DNA of 8,082 nucleotides, from positions 1 to 8,082 of the forward strand of contig JACMJI010000067.1 of NCBI GenBank assembly GCA_014380705.1. The letters run 5' to 3'. Below are positions 1 through 7,178 of the stretch, piece after piece (positions within the stretch are counted from its first letter, which is position 1; each line of letters begins with the position of its first letter). Under the pieces are notes generated by a model, which had not been told where the DNA came from, did not search any database, and was given only the letters and a program-made list of their open reading frames with translations. Made by a program: the position numbers and the translations under genes. The DNA comes from Gorillibacterium sp. (lineage in GTDB: Bacteria; Bacillota; Bacilli; Paenibacillales; NBRC-103111).

Positions 1-88
1 AGCGTGACATAGCAAACGTCTGTCTAATTGGTGAGCGTGACATAGCAAACGTCTGTCTAATTGGTGAGCGTGACATAGCAAACGTCTG
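1..88. repeat. 33-bp direct tandem repeat array, 2.7 copies visible
   Basis: Units begin at 1, 34 and 67. The first two 33-bp copies are identical, and the third matches for 22 bp (67-88) before diverging. Each unit starts AGCGTGACATAGC and ends in CTAATTGGTG. There are no unique spacers between copies, so this is a minisatellite-type array and not CRISPR. It begins at base 1, so more copies probably lie outside the window. It sits just downstream of korB, between that gene and whatever follows on the minus strand. No open reading frame of note runs through it. Its function is not evident. Confidence 0.9.
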
Positions 89-105
89 CCCGAGTGGACA
101 GACGT
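82..105. repeat. Inverted repeat closing the tandem array
   Basis: ACGTCTG at 82-88 is the exact reverse complement of CAGACGT at 99-105, with a 10-nt loop. The right arm, read on the minus strand at 105-97, reproduces nine bases of the array unit (ACGTCTGTC). It therefore looks like a partial inverted copy of the unit at the array boundary. No T-rich tract follows on the minus strand, so it is not a convincing terminator for korB. Confidence 0.5.
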
Positions 106-140
106 CTAAAGGTTTAAGAATTCATTCCCTACGCAAGTCA

Positions 141-1007
141 TTAAGTGAACTCCGCTACGAGTTCATTGAATTTCGCTTCCGATAAAGCAATATCCTGGTT
201 GGCCAGTCCTTCTTGTTTGAAGCCTGGGACCAGATCCTGGTAGCTCTTGCGTGATTTGTCCTGATAGATGAGCCCGGTAACCATACTTTGTCGTTCCATA
301 AGCGTGGTCATTGCTTGAATCCGATTGGTTGGGTCATATCCCTCAATGTCGTCTAAGTCCGTGAGGTTTTCTTTGTACCAGTCGTAGGTATTAACCTTGT
401 TAAAGGTAACACAAGGGCTGAATACATTGATGAAGGCAAAGCCATTGTGCTTGAGTCCTTCCTCAATTAACATAATTAACTGCTTTAGATTGCTAGAAAA
501 GGATTGAGCAACAAAGGTTGCACCTGATGCTATTGCAATTTCTAGTGGAGAAAGGGAATTCTCAATTGCACCCTCGGGTGTGCTCTTGGTTTTAAAACCA
601 GCAGCGCTCCGCGGGGAAGTTTGTCCTTTGGTCAGTCCATAGATTTGGTTATCCATTACGATATAAGTTAGATCAATATTACGCCGAATTGCGTGAACTG
701 TATGTCCCATCCCAATGGCAAAACCATCACCGTCTCCGCCGGACGCAATAACCGTGAGCTCTCGATTAGCCATCTTCAGCCCTTGGGCAATGGGCAGTGA
801 GCGACCATGCACACCGTGAAATCCGTAAGCGTTAACATATCCGGATATGCGCCCCGAGCAACCAATTCCCGAAACAATAGCTAAATTCTCTGGTTCTAAA
901 CCAACATTAGCAGCTGCCCGTTGAATGGAAGCTTGCACAGTAAAATCACCACAGCCCGGACACCAATTGGGCTTCACATTGTTGCGAAAGTCTTTTAGCG
1001 TTGCCAT
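141..1007 (-). CDS. korB: 2-oxoacid:ferredoxin oxidoreductase, beta subunit (2-oxoglutarate-type KorB)
   Basis: This is the thiamine-pyrophosphate subunit of a two-subunit enzyme that oxidatively decarboxylates a 2-oxoacid (probably 2-oxoglutarate) to an acyl-CoA, passing electrons to ferredoxin in the cytoplasm. The 288-residue protein carries CPGCG (Cys16, Cys19), IGCSG (Cys50) and FSPC (Cys199), the four cysteines expected to hold the [4Fe-4S] cluster. The TPP/Mg motif is GDGDG at 91-95, followed by DNQIYGLTKGQTSP at 119-132. I chose the ATG at 1007 because AAGGAG (1021-1016) lies 8 nt upstream; an in-frame ATG at 1025 would overlap that site. The gene overlaps the 3' end of korA by 13 nt, so translational coupling is likely. 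Substrate choice (2-oxoglutarate rather than pyruvate) is inferred from resemblance to the KorAB type. Confidence 0.93.
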   Translation of the reverse strand: MATLKDFRNNVKPNWCPGCGDFTVQASIQRAAANVGLEPENLAIVSGIGCSGRISGYVNAYGFHGVHGRSLPIAQGLKMANRELTVIASGGDGDGFAIGMGHTVHAIRRNIDLTYIVMDNQIYGLTKGQTSPRSAAGFKTKSTPEGAIENSLSPLEIAIASGATFVAQSFSSNLKQLIMLIEEGLKHNGFAFINVFSPCVTFNKVNTYDWYKENLTDLDDIEGYDPTNRIQAMTTLMERQSMVTGLIYQDKSRKSYQDLVPGFKQEGLANQDIALSEAKFNELVAEFT

Positions 1008-2743
1008 ACGAACATCTCCTTGCATGCATGATAGATTTCGGCGGGCAGGAACGGATTTCCATCGTATTTTAAATGATTATAAAGCTTATCGCTGCAACCG
1101 GGAACATTCAACTTGATAAGATTAGCTAGCTGCCCTGTTGCATTATTCTCGACAACGAGTACTTTCTTAGCTCTCTCGATAACGGGACGGAGATCCTCTA
1201 CAGGAAACGGATGCAATAGCCGTATCGTAGCATGATTCGTCGTGATCCCATCTGCTTTAAGACGTTCCCGTGCTTCGTCTATCGTTCCCCCTGTTGAACC
1301 CATGCCAATAATCAACAGCTCAGGCTGCTCATAAGGCTGGTCCACATGTATGGGGTTTGACATCTGAAGGTTGTTCAGCTTGGACAAACGCTTATTCATC
1401 ATCTTTTTACGATTGGTTGCGCTTTCGGAAGGCTTGCCATCTTCCCCATGTTCGACACCTGTTACGTGATGAATACCATTTTTCCGTCCTGGGATCGTTC
1501 GTGGAGATATGCCATCCTCCGTCCATTCATACCGTTTAAAATTGCTTCCGTCCTCGCACGGCTCCACTTCATCTAGCAGCTTGCCTCGTTCAATCGTAAT
1601 CAGTTTGAAATCAAGCGGCTCAGCGGATTGCTTACCAAGACTGAGCTGAAGATCTGTCATGAGGATGACTGGGCATTGATATTTCTCAGCTAGATTGAAT
1701 GCCTCAATCGTATCATAGAAGCACTCTTCCACCGTGCTTGGTGCAATTACAATCTTAGGAATTTCTCCATGGGTTCCATAGATCATGGCGTTCAGATCAC
1801 TTTGCTCTTGTTTGGTTGGAAGCCCTGTTGAAGGCCCCCCACGCTGAGTGTCAACGATAACGACTGGTGTTTCAGTCATCCCTGCTAGACCGATAGCCTC
1901 CATCATTAGAGACAGGCCAGGACCGGCAGAAGCGGTCATGGCTCGAACTCCACCGTAATTAGCGCCGATTGCCATCGTAATGGCTGCAATTTCATCCTCT
2001 GTTTGAATAACAGTACCTCCAAGCTTAGGAAGCACCTTTATCAAATATTCCATGATCTCCGTTGCGGGTGTAATCGGATAGGCTGACATGAACCGACAAC
2101 CGGCCGCGACAGCTCCCAGACCAATCGCATCGTTTCCGATCATGAATAGCTTTTTCCTGCCATCAGCGGGTTCAAGCTGAAATTGATCCAATGGACCCCC
2201 TGCCAGATCCATAACAAACTGGGCACCACGCTTTACTGCCTCTATATTCTTCTCTACGACGACTGCACCTTTACGGCTAAACTCTTCTTCCACAGCGTTG
2301 CTAAAAACGTCAAGCGGCAAGCCTAGCAGAGCCCATGATGCACCAGACGCAACCATATTCTTCATAAGGGATGTACCAAGCTCCTCCGCTATTGCGGTAA
2401 TTGGAACCGCAAACAATCGGGCTTTAACTCCCTCCGGGATCTGTGGAGAAAATTTCGCATCCGCCACAATCACGCCATCTATGCAAAGCTCATTCGCATT
2501 AAGATCAATCGTCTCCTGATCAAAAGCAACCAGGATATCCAAATCATCCGAGATTGCCCGGATCGGCTTCGTACTGATGCGAATCTTGTTATTCGTGTGC
2601 CCACCCTTTATTCTTGAAGAGAAATGGCGGTATCCATATAAATAATAGCCAAGTCGGTTTAATGCGGTGGAGAAGATTCGGTCCGTGCTTTCAACGCCTT
2701 CCCCTTGCTGGCCACCAATTTTCCATGATAATTGACTTCTCAT
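995..2743 (-). CDS. korA: 2-oxoacid:ferredoxin oxidoreductase, fused gamma-alpha subunit (KorA)
   Basis: Partner of KorB. The 582-residue protein is a gamma-alpha fusion. Residues about 8-180 form the gamma domain (GGQQGEGVEST near 10-20, RIKGGHTNN at 44-52). The alpha pyrimidine-binding domain follows, with YPITPATEIME at 222-232, SAGPGLSLMMEA near 272-283 and RGGPSTGLPT at 301-310. A C-terminal transketolase-C-like domain starts near 470 and includes VENNATGQLANLI at 531-543. There is no ferredoxin-like delta domain and no CxxCxxC cluster, so an external ferredoxin must accept the electrons. This matches the two-subunit KorAB architecture known from Mycobacterium tuberculosis and the Bacillus cereus group. 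The ATG at 2743 follows an AAAGGGGA ribosome binding site. The stop overlaps the korB start by 13 nt, so the two are one transcription unit. Confidence 0.93.
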   Translation of the reverse strand: MRSQLSWKIGGQQGEGVESTDRIFSTALNRLGYYLYGYRHFSSRIKGGHTNNKIRISTKPIRAISDDLDILVAFDQETIDLNANELCIDGVIVADAKFSPQIPEGVKARLFAVPITAIAEELGTSLMKNMVASGASWALLGLPLDVFSNAVEEEFSRKGAVVVEKNIEAVKRGAQFVMDLAGGPLDQFQLEPADGRKKLFMIGNDAIGLGAVAAGCRFMSAYPITPATEIMEYLIKVLPKLGGTVIQTEDEIAAITMAIGANYGGVRAMTASAGPGLSLMMEAIGLAGMTETPVVIVDTQRGGPSTGLPTKQEQSDLNAMIYGTHGEIPKIVIAPSTVEECFYDTIEAFNLAEKYQCPVILMTDLQLSLGKQSAEPLDFKLITIERGKLLDEVEPCEDGSNFKRYEWTEDGISPRTIPGRKNGIHHVTGVEHGEDGKPSESATNRKKMMNKRLSKLNNLQMSNPIHVDQPYEQPELLIIGMGSTGGTIDEARERLKADGITTNHATIRLLHPFPVEDLRPVIERAKKVLVVENNATGQLANLIKLNVPGCSDKLYNHLKYDGNPFLPAEIYHACKEMFVWQR

Positions 2744-3025
2744 TGTCGCCCATCCCCTTTGAGTGATGCAACCATACCATTCCCTTTTCTTTACCCGAAA
2801 AGGTTTTTACTTTAACGGGTTGTTACTCCATTCTTTGCCTTTCTTATAAATCTTTAGAACAATTTCACGAATTAGACACACTTAGTTAATAATATTTATA
2901 ATTGTTAACAAATAATTCACATCTACATTTAAATCTTATGAGAAAAGTGAGGAAAAGGCAAGGAAAACGAACGATTAAAAGCATAGTTTTATCAGATCAT
3001 ATCCATATCAAATAGAGATCAATCT
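2744..3025. other. AT-rich korA upstream region
   Basis: This 282-bp gap separates the dipeptidase stop from the korA start and should contain the korAB promoter. The core at about 2870-2935 is very AT-rich and includes a perfect 10-bp palindrome, TTGTTAACAA, at 2902-2911. I could not find a -35/-10 pair with good sequence and spacing, so no promoter is called. ACCCG at 2793-2797 and CGGGT at 2816-2820 could form a small stem in the leader. At the far end CAATCTT/AAGATTG (3020-3026/3035-3041) spans the dipeptidase stop codon but is not followed by a T run. No small ORF with a ribosome binding site was seen. Confidence 0.5.
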
Positions 3026-3961
3026 TTAGGTTGGAAGATTGTCTTGCAAGAACCTCCACCAGTTTTGTGATATAAAGCCTTTAACCTCTTCTTCTTTATA
3101 ATAGCTTAGGAGTAAATTAGCTAATTCAGGGTAATCCGCTGGTGAAGTAAGCCCAGGTATTTTGTCAGCAAACCCATCATAATCCGATCCAAAGCCAATA
3201 TGCTTAACTCCTCCAAGAGAACAAAAATGATCGATGTGCCGCAATAAATCTGTCATGTTTGGTTGTCTGTCTGCCAAAAACCAAGGCACAAAAGTGAGAC
3301 TTATTCGTCCACCACTAGCTATGATTGTCTGAATTTGTTGATCCGATAGATTACGCGGGTGATTGCAAATCTTTCTAGCATTGGAATGGGAAGCTATAAA
3401 CGGGCAGGAGCTGCGCTCTGCCAGTTCTTCAAACCCACGATCCGATAGATGAGAGACATCGAGGATAAGACCAATTCGGCTACACTCCTCAATCATTGCT
3501 CTGCCGCGATCCGTGAAGCCTCCTCCTCGAGATTCCATGACACCATCAGCCGCCCAATTGGCATGATTCCAAGTAACACCAATAAAACGTACACCGAGCT
3601 TAAACAGCCTTTCGATATTCTCAAGATTGCCACCAATTCCGTCTGCGCCTTCTAGTGATAAAATTCCGCCAATCTGCCCCTTGGCTTCAATTTGATTTAA
3701 GTCCGTTACAGATTTGATCAATACGATTTGATCAGTTAACATCACCTTTTCATGCATCAATTCGATCATTCGGAGAATAGGACTCATCCCCCGATCTAAC
3801 AGCGCCTCGGACAAATAAAGGGCATAAAACTGCACCCTAACATCTCCCCTTAGAAGTCTTGGCAGGCTCACATCCGCTCCACTCCACTCCGCATTAAAAC
3901 GAATGGCCGGATCCACAAGCATACGACTTAGCAGGTCACAGTGTGTATCAATCACTTTCAT
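3026..3961 (-). CDS. Membrane-dipeptidase family (peptidase M19) zinc dipeptidase
   Basis: A binuclear zinc dipeptidase related to renal dipeptidase and probably cleaving dipeptides; no signal peptide or membrane segment is visible, so it is likely cytoplasmic. All six conserved metal/active-site residues can be placed in the 311-residue product: His7 and Asp9 (DTHCD), Glu104 (LEGADG), His171 (DVSHLS), His192 (ASHSNAR) and Asp260 (GFGSDYDG). The chosen ATG at 3961 follows AAAAGGAGAA with 11 nt spacing. An in-frame TTG at 4000 would add 13 residues before the conserved N-terminus and lies upstream of that site, so it is unlikely. The gene follows the spoVS terminator with no clear promoter in the short gap, so it may depend on read-through. 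M19 members vary in stereospecificity, so the natural substrate is not known. Confidence 0.92.
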   Translation of the reverse strand: MKVIDTHCDLLSRMLVDPAIRFNAEWSGADVSLPRLLRGDVRVQFYALYLSEALLDRGMSPILRMIELMHEKVMLTDQIVLIKSVTDLNQIEAKGQIGGILSLEGADGIGGNLENIERLFKLGVRFIGVTWNHANWAADGVMESRGGGFTDRGRAMIEECSRIGLILDVSHLSDRGFEELAERSSCPFIASHSNARKICNHPRNLSDQQIQTIIASGGRISLTFVPWFLADRQPNMTDLLRHIDHFCSLGGVKHIGFGSDYDGFADKIPGLTSPADYPELANLLLSYYKEEEVKGFISQNWWRFLQDNLPT

Positions 3962-4017
3962 CAATTCGAATTCTCCTTTTAAATTGGAGTCGTTGAGCAA
4001 TCTATTTTGAAGAAACG

Positions 4018-4049
4018 AAAAAACCCGTTTACCTTGGAGTAAACAGGCT
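4018..4049 (-). terminator. Rho-independent terminator downstream of spoVS
   Basis: On the minus strand an 11-bp stem (arms 4049-4039 and 4032-4022, two G-T wobbles) encloses a 6-nt loop. A run of six T (4023-4018) overlaps the base of the stem. It begins 24 nt after the spoVS stop and is the best terminator in the window. It separates spoVS from the dipeptidase gene only 57 nt further on. Confidence 0.88.
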
Positions 4050-4073
4050 CTTGTTCTCTATTCACCCGAGAGA

Positions 4074-4334
4074 CTAACGCGGCTCAACAATTAGCTTCAT
4101 CGCCGTGCGGTCCTCTCCGTCAATAACAATATCAGTGAACGCCGGGATGCATATCAAATCCACCCCGCTGGGAGCTACAAAGCCTCGGGCAATAGCAACG
4201 GCTTTGATCGCCTGGTTTAATGCCCCTGCACCGATCGCCTGCAGTTCGGCAGCCCCACGCTCTCTCAGTACACCGGCTAGTGCTCCGGCTACAGAATTCG
4301 GATTGGATTTAGCTGATACTTTTAATACATCCAT
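4074..4334 (-). CDS. spoVS: Stage V sporulation protein S
   Basis: A small Alba-like protein needed in Bacillus subtilis for progress to stage V of sporulation (coat assembly and spore core dehydration), thought to act through nucleic-acid binding. The product is 86 residues, the same as the B. subtilis protein. It has the highly conserved opening MDVLKVSAKSNPNSVAGALA, then an AIGAGALNQAIKA stretch, and ends LIVEPR. The ATG at 4334 is supported by AGGAGGT (4348-4342) with 7 nt spacing; the frame stays open upstream to 4430, but that extension does not belong to the family. It follows ymdB as in Bacillus. Its ribosome binding site falls inside an inverted repeat, suggesting possible translational control. 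Confidence 0.97.
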   Translation of the reverse strand: MDVLKVSAKSNPNSVAGALAGVLRERGAAELQAIGAGALNQAIKAVAIARGFVAPSGVDLICIPAFTDIVIDGEDRTAMKLIVEPR

Positions 4335-4344
4335 GAATGGTACC

Positions 4345-4414
4345 TCCTCAGGTATGATGGAATGAATGTTTAATTCTATAACCCATCCTATTCGAAAACC
4401 TGAGGAATCATTCC
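4345..4414 (-). promoter_or_regulatory. Interleaved inverted repeats in the spoVS leader
   Basis: Two perfect inverted repeats are interleaved. TCCTCAGGT (4345-4353) pairs with ACCTGAGGA (4398-4406), 9 bp; GGAATGA (4359-4365) pairs with TCATTCC (4408-4414), 7 bp. Reading the minus strand the order is A-B-A'-B', so the two helices either exclude one another or form a pseudoknot. The B' arm covers the AGGA of the spoVS ribosome binding site. That the pairing controls translation is inference. Confidence 0.45.
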
Positions 4415-4434
4415 ACTTAGCACTTAGCAACCAG

Positions 4435-5229
4435 CTATTCCATCAACGCCCGATCTTCATCGAGACGAATCAAGCGAATGCTTCTTGCTTGGTTCGTTGA
4501 ATCATCAATATCAATAATGACTCCATGCAAATGCCATTTTCCCTCATCTACTGTAAAGCGTGCTGGTAATGAGGATTTGAATTTATACAGAACCGCATCT
4601 TTTTCCATGCCTAATACACCATTCATCGGACCTGTCATTCCCGCGTCGGTTACATAGGCTGTTCCTTCAGGCAAAATACGCTCGTCATTGCTCTGTACAT
4701 GAGTGTGTGTTCCCACAACAGCGGATGCACGTCCATCCAAATACCAGCCCATAGCTATTTTCTCCGATGTTGCTTCTGCATGAAAATCAACAAAAACTGG
4801 ATAACGATTCGCTAAGGTTTCCAGAATATCATCCACTTTGGCGAACGGGCAATCAAGGGGCGGAAGAAACGTTCTTCCTTGTAGATTAATGACTGCAAGC
4901 TCTTTCCCATTCGCTTTGATCACATTGAAGCCTAAACCAGGTGTGCCTTCAGGAAAATTAGCAGGTCGCAGCAAACGTGGTTCATCATCGATAAAATCAA
5001 AAATTTCCTTCTGATCCCAGGTATGGTTGCCCATAGTGATGGCGTGAACACCACATTCAAAAAATAAACTGTTCGCAATCTGCCGGGTAATCCCCCGACC
5101 GCTCGCCGCGTTCTCCCCATTGACGATTATAAAATCAGGTCTATGCTTACTTTTTAAGCTTGGGAGCTGCTTCTTAAGCGCTTCTCGACCGACTGACCCG
5201 ACAATATCGCCAATAAACAAAATTTTCAT
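4435..5229 (-). CDS. ymdB: YmdB-type metallophosphoesterase (2',3'-cyclic-nucleotide phosphodiesterase)
   Basis: A cytoplasmic calcineurin-like phosphodiesterase. The B. subtilis homologue hydrolyses 2',3'-cyclic nucleotides in vitro and influences biofilm formation, motility and other late adaptive responses. The 264-residue product has the same length as B. subtilis YmdB and conserved metal ligands: Asp8 (FIGD), Glu39 and Asn40 (NGENAA), Asn68 and His69 (GNHTWD), His150 (DFHAEATSEK), His175 and His177 (GTHTHVQ). I chose the ATG at 5229 because the family begins M(K/R)ILFIGD. AAAAGGAG is 12 nt upstream, rather far, while an in-frame TTG at 5238 is only 3 nt from it, too close. Placement after rny and before spoVS is the conserved Bacillales order. 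A hairpin with a T-rich tract lies in the upstream gap. Confidence 0.96.
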   Translation of the reverse strand: MKILFIGDIVGSVGREALKKQLPSLKSKHRPDFIIVNGENAASGRGITRQIANSLFFECGVHAITMGNHTWDQKEIFDFIDDEPRLLRPANFPEGTPGLGFNVIKANGKELAVINLQGRTFLPPLDCPFAKVDDILETLANRYPVFVDFHAEATSEKIAMGWYLDGRASAVVGTHTHVQSNDERILPEGTAYVTDAGMTGPMNGVLGMEKDAVLYKFKSSLPARFTVDEGKWHLHGVIIDIDDSTNQARSIRLIRLDEDRALME

Positions 5230-5280
5230 AACTGCCAATCACTCCTTTTAATACAGCCAAGTAATAAACTCTTTTTTGCT

Positions 5281-5317
5281 AAACAAACACCCGAGGGGTG
5301 AACGATCCCAAGCGTTC
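5281..5317 (-). promoter_or_regulatory. Possible small leader hairpins ahead of ymdB
   Basis: On the minus strand GAACG (5317-5313) can pair with CGTTC (5304-5300). Then CACCC (5300-5296) can pair with GGGTG (5292-5288) across a 3-nt loop, followed at once by TTTGTTT (5287-5281). The second hairpin resembles a short intrinsic terminator or attenuator, and the two stems share one base. The 5-bp stems are weak. GAAC-N10-GTTC does not have the N4 spacing of a Bacillus LexA box. Confidence 0.3.
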
Positions 5318-5331
5318 TTATTGTTTATCGA

Positions 5332-5383
5332 TGAAATATAAAGAAGTATAAGTTCTCCCTTCCTTATACTTTTTTATATTTCA
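5332..5383. repeat. 21-bp near-perfect inverted repeat between rny and ymdB
   Basis: Arms at 5332-5352 and 5363-5383 pair over 21 positions around a 10-nt loop (5353-5362). The only non-Watson-Crick position is 5343/5372, which would be G-U in a plus-strand RNA and A-C in a minus-strand RNA. The arms are AT-rich (core AAGTATAAG / CTTATACTT). It lies directly beyond the rny terminator. It could be a cruciform or operator, or a cleavage or protection stem in an rny-ymdB read-through transcript. Confidence 0.85.
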
Positions 5384-5392
5384 AGTAAACAT

Positions 5393-5418
5393 GAAAAGTG
5401 GCCTTCCGGCCACTTTTC
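5393..5418 (-). terminator. Hairpin terminator downstream of rny
   Basis: A perfect 11-bp stem: GAAAAGTGGCC (minus 5418-5408), loop GGAA, then GGCCACTTTTC (5403-5393). It starts 9 nt after the rny stop codon. The T run is inside the 3' arm and the following bases are only moderately T-rich (ATGTTTAC), so termination may be partial and some read-through into ymdB is plausible. Confidence 0.75.
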
Positions 5419-5427
5419 GTGTTAGTT

Positions 5428-6972
5428 CTATTTAGCGTATTCAACAGCACGTGTTTCACGAATAACTGTAACCTTGATATGACCTGGATAATCCAGTTCA
5501 TTCTCAATTTTCTTCGTGATGTCGCGTGCAAGACGGAATGCTTCGGTATCGTCAATCTTCTCCGGCTGTACCATAACCCGGATTTCTCGCCCTGCTTGAA
5601 TGGCGAATGATTTTTCGACTCCTTCAAACGACTCTGAAATTTCTTCCAGACGTTCCAGACGCTTGATATAGGTTTCCAACGTTTCACGCCGGGCTCCTGG
5701 TCTTGCAGCAGATAAGGCGTCGGCAGCTCCTACGAGCATGGCGATAACCGAGGTAGCCTCTACATCCCCGTGATGGGATGCGATACTGTTGATCACAACC
5801 GGATGTTCCTTGTACTTTCTAGCGAGTTCGACACCGATTTCCACGTGTGATCCTTCAACTTCATGATCCAGTGCTTTTCCGATATCGTGAAGAAGTCCGG
5901 AACGTTTCGCCAAAGTAACGTCTTCCCCGAGTTCTCCAGCCATTAACCCTGTTAAATAGGCGACTTCCATAGAGTGCTTAAGCACATTCTGCCCATAGCT
6001 GGTACGGAAGCGGAGTCTACCTAATATCTTGATTAAATCTGGATGTAAGCCATGAACGCCAACCTCGAAGGTTGCTTGTTCGCCGTACTCACGAATCCGT
6101 TCGTCTATCTCTTTGCGGGATTTCTCTACCATTTCCTCAATGCGAGCAGGATGAATTCTTCCATCCGCCACAAGTTTCTCCAGCGCATTACGAGCAATTT
6201 CCCGACGAATCGGGTCAAAGCCAGACAGGATGACCGCTTCCGGTGTATCATCAATGATCAGGTCGATCCCTGTCAATGTTTCAAGCGCACGGATATTACG
6301 GCCTTCACGACCGATAATGCGACCCTTCATTTCTTCATTTGGCAGGGTGACAACAGAAACTGTTGTCTCTGCAACATGGTCTGCGGCACAACGCTGAATA
6401 GCAAGTGAGATAATCTCCCGTGCCTTCTTGTCCGCTTCTTCCTTAGCTTGTGCTTCAATCTCTTTAATCAACTGAGCTGTTTCGTGACGAACCTCTTGCT
6501 CAACATTAGTCAGAATAATGCTTTTGGCATCCTCCGTAGTGAGTCCAGAGATACGTTCCAATTCAGACACTTGGCTTTTCATCAACCGATCAATTTGAGC
6601 TTGGGTTTCATCAATCCGCTTCTCTTTGTTGGCCATTTGTTCTTCTTTGCGTTCAAGAGACTCGTGTTTTCTATCCAGTGACTCTTCTTTTTGCACCAAT
6701 CGTCGTTCTTGTCTTGCCGTTTCGTTTCGACGATCACGAATGTCTCTTTCAGCGTCGCCTCGAAGTTTATGAATTTCATCCTTAGCTTCCAACACCATTT
6801 CTTTCTTTAGTGCTTCAGCTTCCTTTTTGGCGGATTCCATTATTTGTTCAGCCGCGAGTTTAGCGCTAGAAATTTTCGTTTCAGCAATAGATTTCCGGAT
6901 AAAATATCCGATCAAAGCGCCAAGAAGTAGGCCTCCAACGAGAGAGATGATTCCCCATAAATATGGTGGCAT
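5428..6972 (-). CDS. rny: Ribonuclease Y
   Basis: Membrane-anchored endoribonuclease that starts bulk mRNA decay in many Firmicutes. The 514-residue product is close to the 520 of B. subtilis. Order of parts: one N-terminal transmembrane helix (about 5-25); a long charged coiled coil (about 30-195, rich in Glu/Lys/Arg); a KH RNA-binding domain with [12 protein letters not shown] at 217-228; and an HD metal-dependent catalytic domain with His333 (LKHS), His362-Asp363 ([12 protein letters not shown]) and SHHGD at 399-403. The C-terminal part is the usual family tail. The ATG at 6972 follows a near-ideal GAGGAGGTGA site with 8 nt spacing. The gene has its own sigma-A promoter and a long leader (6973-7208), and is followed by a hairpin terminator before ymdB. 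Nothing is missing or unusual in the protein. Confidence 0.97.
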   Translation of the reverse strand: MPPYLWGIISLVGGLLLGALIGYFIRKSIAETKISSAKLAAEQIMESAKKEAEALKKEMVLEAKDEIHKLRGDAERDIRDRRNETARQERRLVQKEESLDRKHESLERKEEQMANKEKRIDETQAQIDRLMKSQVSELERISGLTTEDAKSIILTNVEQEVRHETAQLIKEIEAQAKEEADKKAREIISLAIQRCAADHVAETTVSVVTLPNEEMKGRIIGREGRNIRALETLTGIDLIIDDTPEAVILSGFDPIRREIARNALEKLVADGRIHPARIEEMVEKSRKEIDERIREYGEQATFEVGVHGLHPDLIKILGRLRFRTSYGQNVLKHSMEVAYLTGLMAGELGEDVTLAKRSGLLHDIGKALDHEVEGSHVEIGVELARKYKEHPVVINSIASHHGDVEATSVIAMLVGAADALSAARPGARRETLETYIKRLERLEEISESFEGVEKSFAIQAGREIRVMVQPEKIDDTEAFRLARDITKKIENELDYPGHIKVTVIRETRAVEYAK

Positions 6973-7097
6973 CCTGTTTCACCTCCTCGCAGTTCCCTTA
7001 TAAATTAGCTTGGGTTTTGTTTTCGGTTTTCAAACCGTTCCATTTAAGAAATGTAGGTTCTTACAATCTCCGGCAATTTAATACCGATTTAACAATG

Positions 7098-7152
7098 GAT
7101 TCGCATTCATCGAAAGAATAAAGTAAAAATTGGCGATTTTACTCTGCGAATC
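7098..7152 (-). promoter_or_regulatory. Nested stem structure in the rny 5' leader
   Basis: The outer stem pairs GATTCGCA (7098-7105) with TGCGAATC (7145-7152), 8 bp perfect. The inner stem pairs AGTAAAA (7122-7128) with TTTTACT (7137-7143), 7 bp perfect, with an 8-nt loop. The two stack on one side (1 nt between helices) and are separated by 16 nt on the other. They lie 20-75 nt downstream of the predicted start site. A regulatory role is inferred. Confidence 0.45.
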
Positions 7153-7178
7153 ATCATCTTATTTTAAGAGATACCAAT

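Noticed and set aside
1..88. CRISPR array
   Set aside because: The repeated unit is contiguous with no unique spacers, and no cas genes are present.
144..167. Hairpin at the korB stop (AGTGAACT/AGTTCATT) as terminator
   Set aside because: It lies within the last codons, contains a wobble and has no T run after it.
3020..3041. Terminator of the dipeptidase gene
   Set aside because: The 7-bp stem overlaps the stop codon and is followed by ATCTCTATTTG, not a T run.
4000..4000. TTG start for the dipeptidase giving 13 extra residues
   Set aside because: The ATG at 3961 has a clear AAAAGGAGAA site and starts directly at the conserved KVIDTHCD motif.
4345..4406. Sigma-H promoter for spoVS
   Set aside because: ATAGAATTA (minus strand, near 4373-4381) fits a sigma-H -10 element, but no AGGA-type -35 lies at the right distance.
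4335..4430. N-terminal extension of SpoVS by 32 residues
   Set aside because: The ribosome binding site and the family's 86-residue length support the start at 4334; the extension covers the leader inverted repeats.
5300..5317. LexA/SOS box GAAC...GTTC
   Set aside because: The half-sites are 10 nt apart instead of the 4 nt of the Bacillus SOS box.
6052..6408. Plus-strand open frame of 118 codons antisense to rny
   Set aside because: It is fully inside the KH/HD coding region of rny on the other strand and has no credible start signal.
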